A stretch of 64,000 nt of DNA from Streptomyces zinciresistens K42 (GTDB lineage: Bacteria; Actinomycetota; Actinomycetes; Streptomycetales; Streptomycetaceae). This document shows, piece by piece, positions 29,828 through 40,381 of the stretch. Made by a program: the position numbers and the translations under genes. A model generated the notes under the pieces. That model was not told the DNA's origin. It was given only the letters and a program-made list of their open reading frames with translations, and made no database searches. Position 1 is the first letter of the stretch; every line of letters begins with the position of its first letter. The stretch lies in the NCBI RefSeq assembly GCF_000225525.1, contig NZ_AGBF01000011.1, positions 1 to 64,000 on the forward strand, written 5' to 3'.

Positions 29828-30940
29828 ATGACAGCAGCAGGGAAGCACCAGGTGAGCCGCGCGGAAACCTCACGGCGAGGCAACCGGTCCGGCCGGGCGG
29901 GCATCAGAGACGTGGCCGCCGCCGCCGGGGTCTCGATCACGACCGTCTCCGACGCCCTCAACGGCAAGGGCCGGCTCCCGGACGCCACCCGACGCCATGT
30001 CCGTGAGGTCGCCGACCGGCTGGGCTACCGCCCCTCGGCCGCGGCCCGAACCCTTCGTACCGGCAAGTCCGGCCTCATCGGCCTGACGGTGACGACCTAC
30101 GGGGATGAACCTTTCACCTTCACCGAGTTCGCGTACTTCGCCGAGATGGCGCGGGCCGCGACCTCGGCGGCGCTCGCCCGCGGCTACGCCCTGGTGATCC
30201 TCCCCGCGACCTCCCGCCACGACGTGTGGTCCAACGTCGCCCTCGACGGGACCGTCGTCATCGACCCCTCCGACCAGGACCCGGTCGTCAGCGAACTGGT
30301 GCGCCAGGGACTGCCCGTCGTCTCCGACGGCCGTCCGGCGGGCTCGCTGCCGGTCACCGCCTGGGTCGACAACGACCACGAAGCCGCCGTGCTCGGCATC
30401 CTCGACCATCTGGCCGCCGCGGGCGCCCGCCGGATCGGCCTGCTGACGGGCACGACGACCGACACGTACACGCACCTGTCGACCTCCGCCTACCTGCGCT
30501 GGTGCGAGCGGGTCGGCCAGGACCCGGTCTACGAGTCCTATCCGGCGCACGACCCGTGCGCGGGCGCCGTCGCCGCCGACCGGCTGCTCGCCCGCCCCGA
30601 CCGGCCCGACGCGGTCTACGGCCTGTTCGACCCGAACGGCACCGACCTGCTCGCCGCCGCCCGGCGGTACGGCCTGCGCGTACCGGAGGATCTGCTGCTG
30701 GTGTGCTGCAGCGAGTCCACGGTGTACGCCAGCACCGAGCCGCCCATCACCACGCTCTCCCTGAAGCCGCGCCGCATCGGCACGGCCGTGGTCCAGCTCC
30801 TCATCGACGCCATCGAGGGCATGGACTCCGAGGAACCGGTCGAGCAGGTGATACCGACGGAACTGATCGTGCGGACCTCCTCCCAGCGCCGTCCGCCGCG
30901 GACGACGGTCAGTCCGCCCCGGTCGCCCGAGGACCGGTAG
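29828..30940 (+). CDS. LacI-family transcriptional regulator
   Basis: A 370-residue DNA-binding repressor. After a 26-residue basic extension, the helix-turn-helix is IRDVAAAAGVSITTVSDALN (about residues 28-47) with a hinge ending at about 85. Then comes a periplasmic-binding-protein-like effector domain (VDNDHEAAVLGILDHL; VYGLFDPNGTDLL). The usual VSRAL is VSDALN here. No sugar gene is adjacent, so its target is unclear; the effector may be a nucleoside or a sugar. ATG 29828 is the first start giving family alignment. Confidence 0.9.
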   Translation: MTAAGKHQVSRAETSRRGNRSGRAGIRDVAAAAGVSITTVSDALNGKGRLPDATRRHVREVADRLGYRPSAAARTLRTGKSGLIGLTVTTYGDEPFTFTEFAYFAEMARAATSAALARGYALVILPATSRHDVWSNVALDGTVVIDPSDQDPVVSELVRQGLPVVSDGRPAGSLPVTAWVDNDHEAAVLGILDHLAAAGARRIGLLTGTTTDTYTHLSTSAYLRWCERVGQDPVYESYPAHDPCAGAVAADRLLARPDRPDAVYGLFDPNGTDLLAAARRYGLRVPEDLLLVCCSESTVYASTEPPITTLSLKPRRIGTAVVQLLIDAIEGMDSEEPVEQVIPTELIVRTSSQRRPPRTTVSPPRSPEDR

Positions 30941-30974
30941 GGGCCGGCCGAGCACCCGGTAGGGGCCGACCGAG
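30934..30974 (+). repeat. Two direct repeats after the LacI gene
   Basis: CCGGTAGGGGCCGGCCGAG at 30934-30952 recurs with one change at 30956-30974, 22 bases apart. The first copy covers the lacI stop region. This may be a small duplication or part of a terminator structure; nothing more can be said. Confidence 0.6.
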
Positions 30975-31206
30975 GGCAATCCCTCGGAAAGGGGCCGGGG
31001 AGGGGCGGGAGCCCGGACGTCACCGGGGCGAAATCCCGCCCAATCGGGGCGAAAGAAGCGGGGAACAGGCGTCCCGTTCCGATTCACCACCCCTGGGTCA
31101 TCACATGGCGCGATCGGCATTCCTATGATGGGCCCACGACACCGCGGGCCGCTGCGACCAGGCAGTCCGACGCGGTGCAGCTGCGGCGCGATGGTGGAGG
31201 GGTCTG

Positions 31207-32283
31207 ATGACTCAGGGGGCCGGTCAGGGACCCGAGACGGAGCGGACGGCGACGTTGCGCGACTTCCGGGTGCCCGCCTACGTGCACGAGACCGGTCCGT
31301 ACGCCCACAGCACCCACCCGGGCGACGTCGCGCCGCGCGTCGACGAGACGTACCCGGAGGGCTACACGCCCACCCAGCGCGACCTGCCGGTCATCAACCG
31401 CGGGGACACGGTGCAGGTGCAGGTCGAGCCGGCGTCGGTGCCGGCCCAGCAGACGACCGCGGGCCCGGGTCCGCTGTTCGTCGTCGGTGACGTGCACGGC
31501 TACCTCGACGAGCTGACGGCCGCCCTTCAGGAGAAGGGCCTGGTCGACTCCGCGGGCAGCTGGTGCGCGGGCACCGCCCGGCTGTGGTTCCTGGGCGACT
31601 TCACCGACCGCGGCCCGGACGGCATCGGCGTCATCGACCTCGTGATGCGGCTGTCCGCCGAGGCCGCCGCCGCCGGCGGCTACTGCAAGGCCCTCATGGG
31701 CAACCACGAACTGCTGCTGCTCGGCGCCAAGCGCTTCGGCGACACCCCCGTCAACTCGGGCGCCGGCACCGCCACCTTCCAGGCCGCCTGGCTGCTCAAC
31801 GGCGGTCAGAAGACCGACATGGACCGGCTCCAGGACCACCATCTCCAGTGGATGTCCCGGCTGGACGCCGTCGAGGAGGTGGACGGCCATCTGCTCGTCC
31901 ACTCCGACACCACGGCCTATCTCGACTACGGCCGCTCCATCGAAGAGGTCAACGACACCGTCCGCGAGACGATCACCCGCAACGACGCGGACGAGGTCTG
32001 GGACCTGTTCCGCAAGTTCACCAAGCGGTTCTCCTTCCGCGACGAGGGCGGCGCCGACCATGTGCGCTCCCTGCTCGACATGTACGGCGGCACCCGCATC
32101 GTCCACGGTCACAGCCCCATTCCGTATCTGCTCGGCGAGGTGGGCTCCGAGGACGGCGAGGACCGCTCGGGTCCGCAGGTGGCGGGACCGCACGTCTACG
32201 CCGACGGGCTCGCGATCGCCATGGACGGCGGCGTGACCATGGCCGGAAAGCTGCTGGTCCAACAACTTCCGCTGACCGTCTGA
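31207..32283 (+). CDS. Calcineurin-like metallophosphoesterase
   Basis: A 358-residue enzyme with the full PPP/calcineurin metal-binding set: GDVHGYLDEL, GDFTDRGPDG, GNHELLLLG, a HSD in LLVHSDTTAYLD, and the final HGHSP. A roughly 90-residue N-terminal extension precedes the fold. The role is probably phosphoprotein or small phosphate-ester hydrolysis; the substrate is unknown. ATG 31207 has GGAGGGG just upstream. Confidence 0.88.
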   Translation: MTQGAGQGPETERTATLRDFRVPAYVHETGPYAHSTHPGDVAPRVDETYPEGYTPTQRDLPVINRGDTVQVQVEPASVPAQQTTAGPGPLFVVGDVHGYLDELTAALQEKGLVDSAGSWCAGTARLWFLGDFTDRGPDGIGVIDLVMRLSAEAAAAGGYCKALMGNHELLLLGAKRFGDTPVNSGAGTATFQAAWLLNGGQKTDMDRLQDHHLQWMSRLDAVEEVDGHLLVHSDTTAYLDYGRSIEEVNDTVRETITRNDADEVWDLFRKFTKRFSFRDEGGADHVRSLLDMYGGTRIVHGHSPIPYLLGEVGSEDGEDRSGPQVAGPHVYADGLAIAMDGGVTMAGKLLVQQLPLTV

Positions 32284-32476
32284 GCGTTCCGCGGGTCCGC
32301 TGCGTACCATCAGGCGGTCGTGGCGGAGCGTGCGGACCGGGGCCCAATTTTGGCAAACCCCCTGTCACCGGGTGCCGTGACCGCTCTACCATCGGATTAT
32401 CCGTAGCAGGCTCCCCTCCGTTTCTGCCCGACGGCTCGTTGGCATGCGAGCCCCAAGCCCTACGGAGCATCGGGGG

Positions 32477-33358
32477 ATGCACATGAACAGCGTTCCGCAG
32501 CACCTGAACAGCGAGGACCGCCAGGAGTACGAGCGGATCCTCGACGAGGCGCTGCGCTCCGCCCCACACCGCCCGGAACTGGCCGCTGTCTCACAGCGGC
32601 TCAACCCCGAACAACTGCGCACGCTGGCGCTGAACGCCACCGCACTCATCACGGCGGCAGCGGCCACCGAGTACGAGCAGTACGTGAAGGTCCGTGACGA
32701 ACTGCGCCAGCCGGCGCCGTCCGTCTCCCCGTCCGCCTCCCCGTCCGGCCGCGAGTCCGGCTCCGGCGAGTCCGGGGGCGGCGCGATGGGCTTCGCCACC
32801 ACGATGGGAGAGGTCGCCGAGACCGTCGGTCCCGGTGTCACCGCCGTGGTCGCCGTCCTGGCACCCGTCCTCGCCGGCACCGCCGCGGCGATCTTCCTCC
32901 TCGTCGGCTACATCCTGAAGATGTTCAGCCCCGGGGCGGCGTTCGCGCAGACGATGCTGACCACCGGCTGGGTCTTCGGCGCCATCGCGGCGGCCGCGAT
33001 CCTGGTCGCCGCCGCCGGACTCCTGCTCACCGCCCTGCGCAACCGCCCCGCCTTCGACGGGGGGCCGTACGGCGAACTGAGCGAGGAGGTCGCCCAGGCC
33101 AGGGAAGCCTGGCGGGAAGCCCTGCTGGTGCGCGGCATCCTGCCCTTCCTGCGCGACGCGCCCACCGATCCCGGCACGGCGGCCGCGCTGCAGCGCACGC
33201 CGCCGTCGGCACCGGCCGGCCGGATGCCGAACCTCGGCTACGGCCGCCCCGGGTTCAGCAGCCCGGACGACGGCGCCGGCCGCGGGTCGCGCCCGAGCTT
33301 CTCCAGCCCGGACTACAGCAGCCCGGACTTCGGAGGCCCGGAACACCGGCCGGACTAG
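32477..33358 (+). CDS. Conserved membrane protein with Ser/Gly-rich tail
   Basis: About 293 residues. An N-terminal helical soluble domain (EDRQEYERILDEALRSAP; LNPEQLRTLALNATAL) is followed by a Ser/Pro linker and two close membrane helices (about 135-165 and 175-200). A cytosolic segment follows, with a disordered tail holding repeated FSSPDYSSPDFGG-type units. ATG 32477 has GGAG nine bases before it; ATG 32483 is nearly as good. Function unknown; Streptomyces-specific as far as I can tell. Confidence 0.75.
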   Translation: MHMNSVPQHLNSEDRQEYERILDEALRSAPHRPELAAVSQRLNPEQLRTLALNATALITAAAATEYEQYVKVRDELRQPAPSVSPSASPSGRESGSGESGGGAMGFATTMGEVAETVGPGVTAVVAVLAPVLAGTAAAIFLLVGYILKMFSPGAAFAQTMLTTGWVFGAIAAAAILVAAAGLLLTALRNRPAFDGGPYGELSEEVAQAREAWREALLVRGILPFLRDAPTDPGTAAALQRTPPSAPAGRMPNLGYGRPGFSSPDDGAGRGSRPSFSSPDYSSPDFGGPEHRPD

Positions 33359-33513
33359 TGTCGCGGCGGGCGACGTCTGCCCGCCGGGGAGCGGCGGCCG
33401 GTGCGTGCTCTCGGCGTGCCGGCCGCGAGCATCCGTACGTCCCGTACGCGGGCTTGCGGCCGGTTCGGCGAGTCCGGGGGTACCTCCCACGTCCTTGAGG
33501 CCGTGGGGGGAGC

Positions 33514-33607
33514 GTGCCGGACGCCCGCGCCGGGGCGGACGTCGCCGCCCCGGGACGGCACCGGCAAGGTGCCGGTGCCGGACGCCCGCGCCAGGGCGGA
33601 CGTCGCC
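33514..33607 (+). repeat. Pair of 33-base direct repeats
   Basis: Copies at 33514-33546 and 33575-33607 differ by one base. They flank the hairpin 33556-33580. Being GC-rich and in a gene-free gap, they probably arose by local duplication. Confidence 0.8.
33556..33580. terminator. Strong hairpin, probable bidirectional terminator
   Basis: CGGCACCGGCA, a three-base loop, and the exact complement TGCCGGTGCCG give an 11-bp stem between two convergent genes. No T run follows, as is common in Streptomyces. Confidence 0.55.
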
Positions 33608-33697
33608 CGCCGCGGCACCAGCCTCTCGGCTCGCGCACCCGCGCAGGCCGAGGGCGATCCCGGCACGGGGCATGGCGCCCCGGGCCGGACGTCGGCG

Positions 33698-35622
<1,925 letters not shown>

Positions 35623-35774
35623 TGTACAAAGGTGCCTCCACGCTAGCGCCAGTCCGGGCGAGCTGAACAGGGGGCCTGCTCCCGATCGCGGTGATCGGGA
35701 GGTGACCGCGCCGCGTGCGTCGCCGAATCCCCCGCCCGGGGAGCCCCATGGACCGGGCAGGCCGCGGTAGGGCG

Positions 35775-36212
35775 TCAGCCGGCGCTCTGCTCCTCGGCCA
35801 GGATGCGGTCCAGGGCCTCGTCGAGGTGGGTGTCGAAGTCGGCGAGCGCGCCCTCCTGCCCGAGTGGCACCAGCTTGTCGGTGCGGTCCAGGAAGGCCAC
35901 CAGCGGGGCCACCGAGGAACGGAACAGCGCCTGGTCGGCGCCGACCTGAAGGCGGATCAGCACATCGCCCAGCGTCTCCGCACCGGCGGGTGAGACCCGA
36001 ACGTCGCCCTCGCCGCAGGGCCCGCCCACGCCGTCCACCAGCAGTTCACGGCCGAAGGCCCAGGTCACCGGGGCGTCGCCGGGCAGATGGAAGGTCAGCC
36101 TGACGGCATAGGGATCACAGGTCTCGTAGCGCAACTCGACCGGGATGCGGAAGGAGAGCTCCTCGGACACGAGAAAGCTCATCATGACCTCTGCCTGTAC
36201 GGACTCGCGCAT
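35775..36212 (-). CDS. ssgA: Sporulation-specific cell division activator SsgA
   Basis: A 145-residue SsgA-like protein, the family founder in Streptomyces, controlling sporulation septation by helping SsgB and FtsZ localise. The N-terminus MRESVQAEVMMSFLVSEELS and the stretches PVTWAFGRELL and FLDRTDKLVPLGQE are nearly identical to my memory of S. coelicolor SsgA, which is about nine residues shorter; the difference lies in the loop after LLVDG. ssgR lies 97 bases upstream on the same strand, and SsgR is known to activate ssgA. Confidence 0.95.
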   Translation of the reverse strand: MRESVQAEVMMSFLVSEELSFRIPVELRYETCDPYAVRLTFHLPGDAPVTWAFGRELLVDGVGGPCGEGDVRVSPAGAETLGDVLIRLQVGADQALFRSSVAPLVAFLDRTDKLVPLGQEGALADFDTHLDEALDRILAEEQSAG

Positions 36213-36309
36213 CGCCTACCCCGTCGGTTGCCATCGACTGGCCGGGAACTGACCCCGACACTGGTGGAATCTTGCTGAAAGTACACGAGAGATCACAAGG
36301 AGTGAGTTT

Positions 36310-37176
36310 TCAGATACTGATAGAGAGGGCCAGTGATCCCAGGAAACGGCTGATCTCGTCCTGGAGGCGGCAGACCGCCGACGGCAGCCGCTCGGCCTGA
36401 TGAGCGGGGAGGGAAATGGCCATCGTGGCGGCCGTCACGCCCACGGTGATCGGGATCGCGGCGCAGACGGTACCCAGCGCGTATTCCTGACGCTCGGTCA
36501 CCGGGGCCGTCCGACGGGTCCGTTCCAGGCGTCGTAGCAGGCCAGTGACGTCATGCACGGTGTACGGGGTCAGGGCCTGGACGGGGTGGCGGTCGAGATG
36601 GTCGCGTCGGGCCCCGGTGTCCAACTGCGACAGCAGGCACTGGCCGATGGCGTGCGCATGACCGGTCTCCCGGAAGTCGGCCCACTCCTCGACGGCCGGA
36701 TTGTCAGGAGTGTCCGATACGCAGAGGACCTCGATCTCACCGTCACGGTACTGGGCGTAGTAAACCGGGGCACCGATGACATCACGCCATCGAGCGAGGG
36801 CGTCGGCAACCGTGCTGCGACGTTTCTGCTGGGCTCCGCCGCTGCTGAGCCGTGCGGCGGCCTCGCCGAGGAAGAACAGTCCCTTGTCGCGTCGCAGATA
36901 GCCCTCGTGCACCAGGGTGCGCAGCAGGTGATAGGCGGTGGGCAGCGCGAGGCCCGTCTCCCGGGCGAGTTGCTTGGCCGGGGCGCCGTGTTCGTGGTCG
37001 GCGACGCATTCCAGCAGGCGCATCGCGCGCTGGACGGACCCGATGAGCGTCGCGGACGGCGGCTGCTCGGGCGGCGTACGGGCCGGGGTGGCCTGTCTCG
37101 GCACCTGGGGTACGGAGGAACGCCGCTGTGCGAGGGGTGGGCGGGTGTCGGTCGATGCGGTGTCAACCGTGGCCAA
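36310..37176 (-). CDS. ssgR: IclR-family regulator SsgR, activator of ssgA
   Basis: A 288-residue IclR-type regulator. A 40-residue Pro/Arg-rich extension precedes the winged helix (VQRAMRLLECVADHEHGAPA; ARETGLALPTAYHLLRTL) and an effector domain ending LSISI. The start is TTG (GGGAG seven bases before). In S. coelicolor SsgR directly activates ssgA and not vice versa. The upstream palindrome at 37313 is a possible control site. Confidence 0.93.
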   Translation of the reverse strand: MATVDTASTDTRPPLAQRRSSVPQVPRQATPARTPPEQPPSATLIGSVQRAMRLLECVADHEHGAPAKQLARETGLALPTAYHLLRTLVHEGYLRRDKGLFFLGEAAARLSSGGAQQKRRSTVADALARWRDVIGAPVYYAQYRDGEIEVLCVSDTPDNPAVEEWADFRETGHAHAIGQCLLSQLDTGARRDHLDRHPVQALTPYTVHDVTGLLRRLERTRRTAPVTERQEYALGTVCAAIPITVGVTAATMAISLPAHQAERLPSAVCRLQDEISRFLGSLALSISI

Positions 37177-37312
37177 GGGTCACTCCCGGAGCGCGAGGGG
37201 GGAGCCCGTGCTGGGGAACACGGGAGGGGTGCACGCCGCGCGCGGGTGCCCCCGCGTCGATTTCCGGACTCTATTGGCCTGTCGGCGCCCGCGACCGCCC
37301 CGCCCGCAAAAC

Positions 37313-37330
37313 TTCCCTCGGCCGAGGGAA
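37313..37330. promoter_or_regulatory. Perfect 18-base palindrome upstream of ssgR
   Basis: TTCCCTCGGCCGAGGGAA lies about 140 bases before the ssgR start and 39 bases after the stop of the small membrane protein gene. It could be an operator or a terminator stem; there is no loop, which favours a protein-binding site. Confidence 0.5.
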
Positions 37331-37368
37331 CCGGCGATTTCTGTTACCCCTCACCGGTCCCCGCGGGC

Positions 37369-37581
37369 TCACCAGTCGCCGCGCGACGACGAGCTCGACG
37401 TGAACTTCCGCACGACGTAGATCAGCCCGCCGACCAGGGCGACGAAGACCAGCACCTTGAAGAGCAGTCCGATGACGAACCCGACCACGCTGGCGATCAG
37501 CCCGCCGAACACGACGAGGGCGATGACCGGCACCGCGATCCACTTCACCCACCACGGCAGTCCCGCGAAGATCTCACGCAT
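37369..37581 (-). CDS. Small two-helix membrane protein
   Basis: A 70-residue protein: MREIFAGLPWWVKWIAVPV, then two hydrophobic helices (about 12-35 and 38-60) and a Ser-rich tail with RGDW end. It resembles the Streptomyces family DUF5326, as far as I recall. An upstream start would add 15 polar residues and is less likely. Function unknown. Confidence 0.75.
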   Translation of the reverse strand: MREIFAGLPWWVKWIAVPVIALVVFGGLIASVVGFVIGLLFKVLVFVALVGGLIYVVRKFTSSSSSRGDW

Positions 37582-37755
37582 CGTCCTCGTCCTCACCTCT
37601 CCGCCGGTCCTGTGCCGGTCCGGCATCGTCGGATCCGCTGATGCGCATCCACTGTTTCCCTGCCCTCGATGCTAGGACCGTCGGGTGCCTCGGCCGGGGC
37701 CTCGCAGCCCTTGTCCTCCCCTGATCGAACCCCTAGGGAACCCCGAGGCCGGGGC

Positions 37756-38073
37756 TCAGCTCTCCGGCGGAGAGAACACCACGAGCACCCTCAGGTCCTC
37801 GCTGATGTGGTGGAACTTGTGGGCGGCCCCGGCCGGGACGTAGACCACGCTGCCGCGGGCCACGTGCGTCGTCTCCATGCCGACGGTGATCTGGGCGCGC
37901 CCGCTGACGACGAAGTAGACCTCGTCCTGCTGGTGCGGCTTCTGCGGGTCGGGCTCGCCGGCGTCGAGCGCGTACAGGCCGACCGACATGTTCCGCTCGC
38001 GCAGGAACTGCAGATAGGCACCGTCGTTGGCGGCGCGCTCCGCCTCCAGTTCGTCCAGCCGGAATGCCTTCAT
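37756..38073 (-). CDS. Cupin-domain protein
   Basis: A 105-residue single-domain cupin. Metal-binding residues are seen in KPHQQDEVYFVVSG (motif 1) and PAGAAHKFHHI (motif 2). The fold is often a metal-dependent enzyme or small-molecule sensor; the substrate is unclear. It diverges from the small membrane protein gene at 38135. Confidence 0.85.
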   Translation of the reverse strand: MKAFRLDELEAERAANDGAYLQFLRERNMSVGLYALDAGEPDPQKPHQQDEVYFVVSGRAQITVGMETTHVARGSVVYVPAGAAHKFHHISEDLRVLVVFSPPES

Positions 38074-38134
38074 CGCTCTGTTCCGCCCCTGTCAGCCGTA
38101 CTCGTCGCCGATCTCGTCTGCCACGATCAGACAC

Positions 38135-38512
38135 ATGAAGAATTTCCTAGTCAAGACGATCGCCAACGCGGGCGCCCTGGCGGTCGCCGTCTGGCTGATA
38201 GACAAGATCACCCTGACCGGGGACAGCACGGGCAAGGAGATCGCCACCCTGCTGCTCGTGGCGCTGCTCTTCGGCCTGGTGAACGTCCTGGTCAAGCCGG
38301 TCGTGAAGCTCCTCAGCCTCCCCCTGCTCATCCTGACGCTGGGTCTGTTCACCCTGATCGTCAACGCGCTGATGCTGCTGCTGACGTCGTGGCTCGCCGA
38401 CAAGCTCGACCTGAGTTTCCAGGTGGAGGGCTTCTGGACGGCCGTCCTCGGCGGCCTGATCATCTCGATCGTCTCGTGGGCGCTGAACGTCGTCCTGCCC
38501 GACGGGGACTGA
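38135..38512 (+). CDS. Four-helix membrane protein of the phage-holin-4/YvlD type
   Basis: A 125-residue membrane protein. Four hydrophobic helices carry the family pattern LFGLVNVLVKPVVKLLSLPL, LGLFTLIVNALMLLL and WALNVVLP. Despite the name such proteins are not phage genes. It lies seven bases before a phosphatase gene, so is probably co-transcribed with it. Confidence 0.85.
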   Translation: MKNFLVKTIANAGALAVAVWLIDKITLTGDSTGKEIATLLLVALLFGLVNVLVKPVVKLLSLPLLILTLGLFTLIVNALMLLLTSWLADKLDLSFQVEGFWTAVLGGLIISIVSWALNVVLPDGD

Positions 38513-38519
38513 GCGTCCG

Positions 38520-39011
38520 ATGACCTACCGCGTCTGTTTCGTCTGCACCGGCAACATCTGCCGTTCGCCGATGGCGGAGTCGGTCTTCCGCGCCCGGGTG
38601 GCGGAGGCCGGGCTGGAGGGCCTGGTCGAGGCCGACAGCGGCGGCACCGGCGGCTGGCACGAGGGCGACCCGGCCGACCCGCGCGCCGTCTCCGTCCTGG
38701 CGGAGCGCGGCTATGAGAGCGGTCACACGGCCCGGCAGTTCACGCCGTCCTGGTTCGGCCGGCTCGACCTCGTGGTCGCCCTGGACTCGGGCCATCTCAA
38801 GGCCCTGCGCCGCCTCGCGCCGACCGCGCGGGACGCGGCGAAGGTGCGGCTGCTGCGCTCCTGGGACCCGGACGCCGGCGACGACCCGGACGTGCCCGAC
38901 CCGTACTACGGGGGCCGGGACGGCTTCGAGGAGTGCCTTGAGATGGTGGAGGCGGCGAGCACGGGGCTGCTCGCCGCGGTACGCGACCAGGTGGAGGAAC
39001 GGACGGCATGA
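38520..39011 (+). CDS. Low-molecular-weight protein tyrosine phosphatase
   Basis: A 163-residue phosphatase. The P-loop CxxxxxRS appears as VCTGNICRSPMA near the N-terminus, and the general-acid DPYYG is at about 129-133. It removes phosphate from tyrosine residues; in Streptomyces a related enzyme (PtpA) affects secondary metabolism. The stop overlaps the start of the next gene (ATGA), so they are coupled. Confidence 0.93.
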   Translation: MTYRVCFVCTGNICRSPMAESVFRARVAEAGLEGLVEADSGGTGGWHEGDPADPRAVSVLAERGYESGHTARQFTPSWFGRLDLVVALDSGHLKALRRLAPTARDAAKVRLLRSWDPDAGDDPDVPDPYYGGRDGFEECLEMVEAASTGLLAAVRDQVEERTA

Positions 39012-40156
39012 GCGGTACGCAGACACAGGGGCACGGCGACGGGGACGGCACGCGCGCGGTGCGGGCCGGGCTGCCCGAGCCGGTGAAGTACGAACCCACC
39101 CTGCCGGGTCCGGTGTTCGCGGCGCACTTCCACCTGCCGGGCGAGCCGACCGGGCCCTACACCTACGGGCGGGACGAGAACCCGACGTGGGCCCTGCTGG
39201 AGAGGGCCATCGGCGAGCTGGAGGCGCCGGGCGAGGACGGGGTCCGCACGCTGGCCTTCGCCTCGGGCATGGCCGCCGTCTCGTCGGTGCTCTTCTCCCA
39301 GCTGCGGGCCGGGGACGCCGTCGTCCTGCCCAGCGACGGCTACCAGGCGCTGCCGCTGGCCCGCGCGCAACTGGAGGCGTTCGGCATCGAGGTGCGCACC
39401 GCGCCCACGCGCGACGACGCCCAGCTCGACGTCCTGGACGGGGCGAAGCTGCTGTGGATCGAGACGCCGTCCAACCCCGGCCTCGACGTGTGCGACGTCC
39501 GGCGGCTGGTGGAGCGCGCCCGCGCGCGGGGCGCCCTCGTGGCCGTCGACAACACGCTGGCGACTCCGCTCGGGCAGCGGCCGCTCGAACTCGGCGCGGA
39601 CTTCTCGGTGGCCAGCGGCACCAAGCAGCTGACCGGCCACGGCGACGTCCTGCTGGGCTATGTGGCCGGCCGGGACGCCGAGGCCATGGCCGCCGTACGC
39701 CGCTGGCGCAAGATCGTCGGGGCGATCCCGGGGCCCATGGAGGCATGGCTCGCGCATCGGTCACTCGCCACGCTCCAGCTGCGGGTGGAGCGGCAGAACG
39801 CCACCGCCCTCGCCGTCGCCGAGGCGCTGCGGGACCGGCCGGAGGAGCTCGGGGTGCGGTATCCGGGGCTGCCCGAGGACCCCTCGCACGCGCTCGCCTC
39901 CCGGCAGATGCGGCGCTTCGGCTGCGTGGTGTCCTTCACGCTGCCCACGCGCGCGCGTGCGGAGCGCTTCCTGGAGGCGCTGCGGCTCGTCGACGACGCG
40001 ACGAGCTTCGGCGGGGTGCGGTCCACGGCCGAGCGGCGGGGCCGCTGGGGAGGCGACGCCGTGCCGGAGGGCTTCATCCGGATGTCGATCGGCGCCGAGG
40101 ACCCCGAGGACCTGGTGGCGGACGTGCTGGGGGCCCTGGACGCGTCGGACCGCTGA
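39008..40156 (+). CDS. Cystathionine gamma-lyase / gamma-synthase family PLP enzyme
   Basis: A 382-residue Cys/Met-metabolism PLP enzyme. Signatures are ALASGMAAVSSVLF-like near 80, IETPSNPGLDVCD, VDNTLATPLGQRPLELGA, and the PLP lysine in SGTKQLTGHGD. The Tyr/Arg pair is in YTYGRDENPTW. It could be a lyase making cysteine from cystathionine or a gamma-synthase; its context does not decide this. Confidence 0.87.
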   Translation: MSGTQTQGHGDGDGTRAVRAGLPEPVKYEPTLPGPVFAAHFHLPGEPTGPYTYGRDENPTWALLERAIGELEAPGEDGVRTLAFASGMAAVSSVLFSQLRAGDAVVLPSDGYQALPLARAQLEAFGIEVRTAPTRDDAQLDVLDGAKLLWIETPSNPGLDVCDVRRLVERARARGALVAVDNTLATPLGQRPLELGADFSVASGTKQLTGHGDVLLGYVAGRDAEAMAAVRRWRKIVGAIPGPMEAWLAHRSLATLQLRVERQNATALAVAEALRDRPEELGVRYPGLPEDPSHALASRQMRRFGCVVSFTLPTRARAERFLEALRLVDDATSFGGVRSTAERRGRWGGDAVPEGFIRMSIGAEDPEDLVADVLGALDASDR

Positions 40157-40183
40157 CCCGGCCCCTGCGTCCACGGGGCCGGG
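40157..40183. terminator. Hairpin directly after the PLP-enzyme gene
   Basis: CCCGGCCCC, a nine-base loop, and GGGGCCGGG begin right after the stop. A second hairpin, GGTGGTCCGAG with CTCGGACCACC (40195-40231), follows. Together they make a likely double terminator. Confidence 0.7.
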
Positions 40184-40381
40184 TCCGTACGGCAGGTGGT
40201 CCGAGCCTCCCCCCTCGTGACTCGGACCACCCTCGGTTCTGCGCGCGAAGAACCGCGCGCACAAGGCTAGTTGACTCTCTGTCAGTGTCCAATCACCGTA
40301 GCGACAGCGGGCTATCGACTTATTTACAGTTGGGCCCCGCCCCGGGGGTGGTGAGAAGGGCGGGGAAGGGGAGGAAGCGGC

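Larger units (their letters stand above)
33359..33697. other. GC-rich gap with repeats between convergent genes
   Basis: 339 bases without a gene, between the membrane protein gene (plus) and thiC (minus). It contains two 33-base direct repeats beginning GTGCCGGACGCCCGCGCC at 33514 and 33575, a hairpin between them, and a GGGGGTACCTCCCAC element near 33476 of a type scattered in Streptomyces intergenic DNA. In S. coelicolor I recall mobile-element genes near this position; none is seen here. Confidence 0.5.

Noticed and set aside
33359..33697. Integrated element or attachment site
   Set aside because: No integrase, tRNA end or flanking direct repeat of att type; only local GC-rich repeats are seen.
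38135..38512. Prophage holin
   Set aside because: The phage-holin-4 family name is historical; no other phage gene is near.
38713..40200. Very long plus-strand frame across the phosphatase and PLP-enzyme genes
   Set aside because: It is a shadow frame; only its end (from about 40853) is meaningful, as the second half of the split LysR gene.
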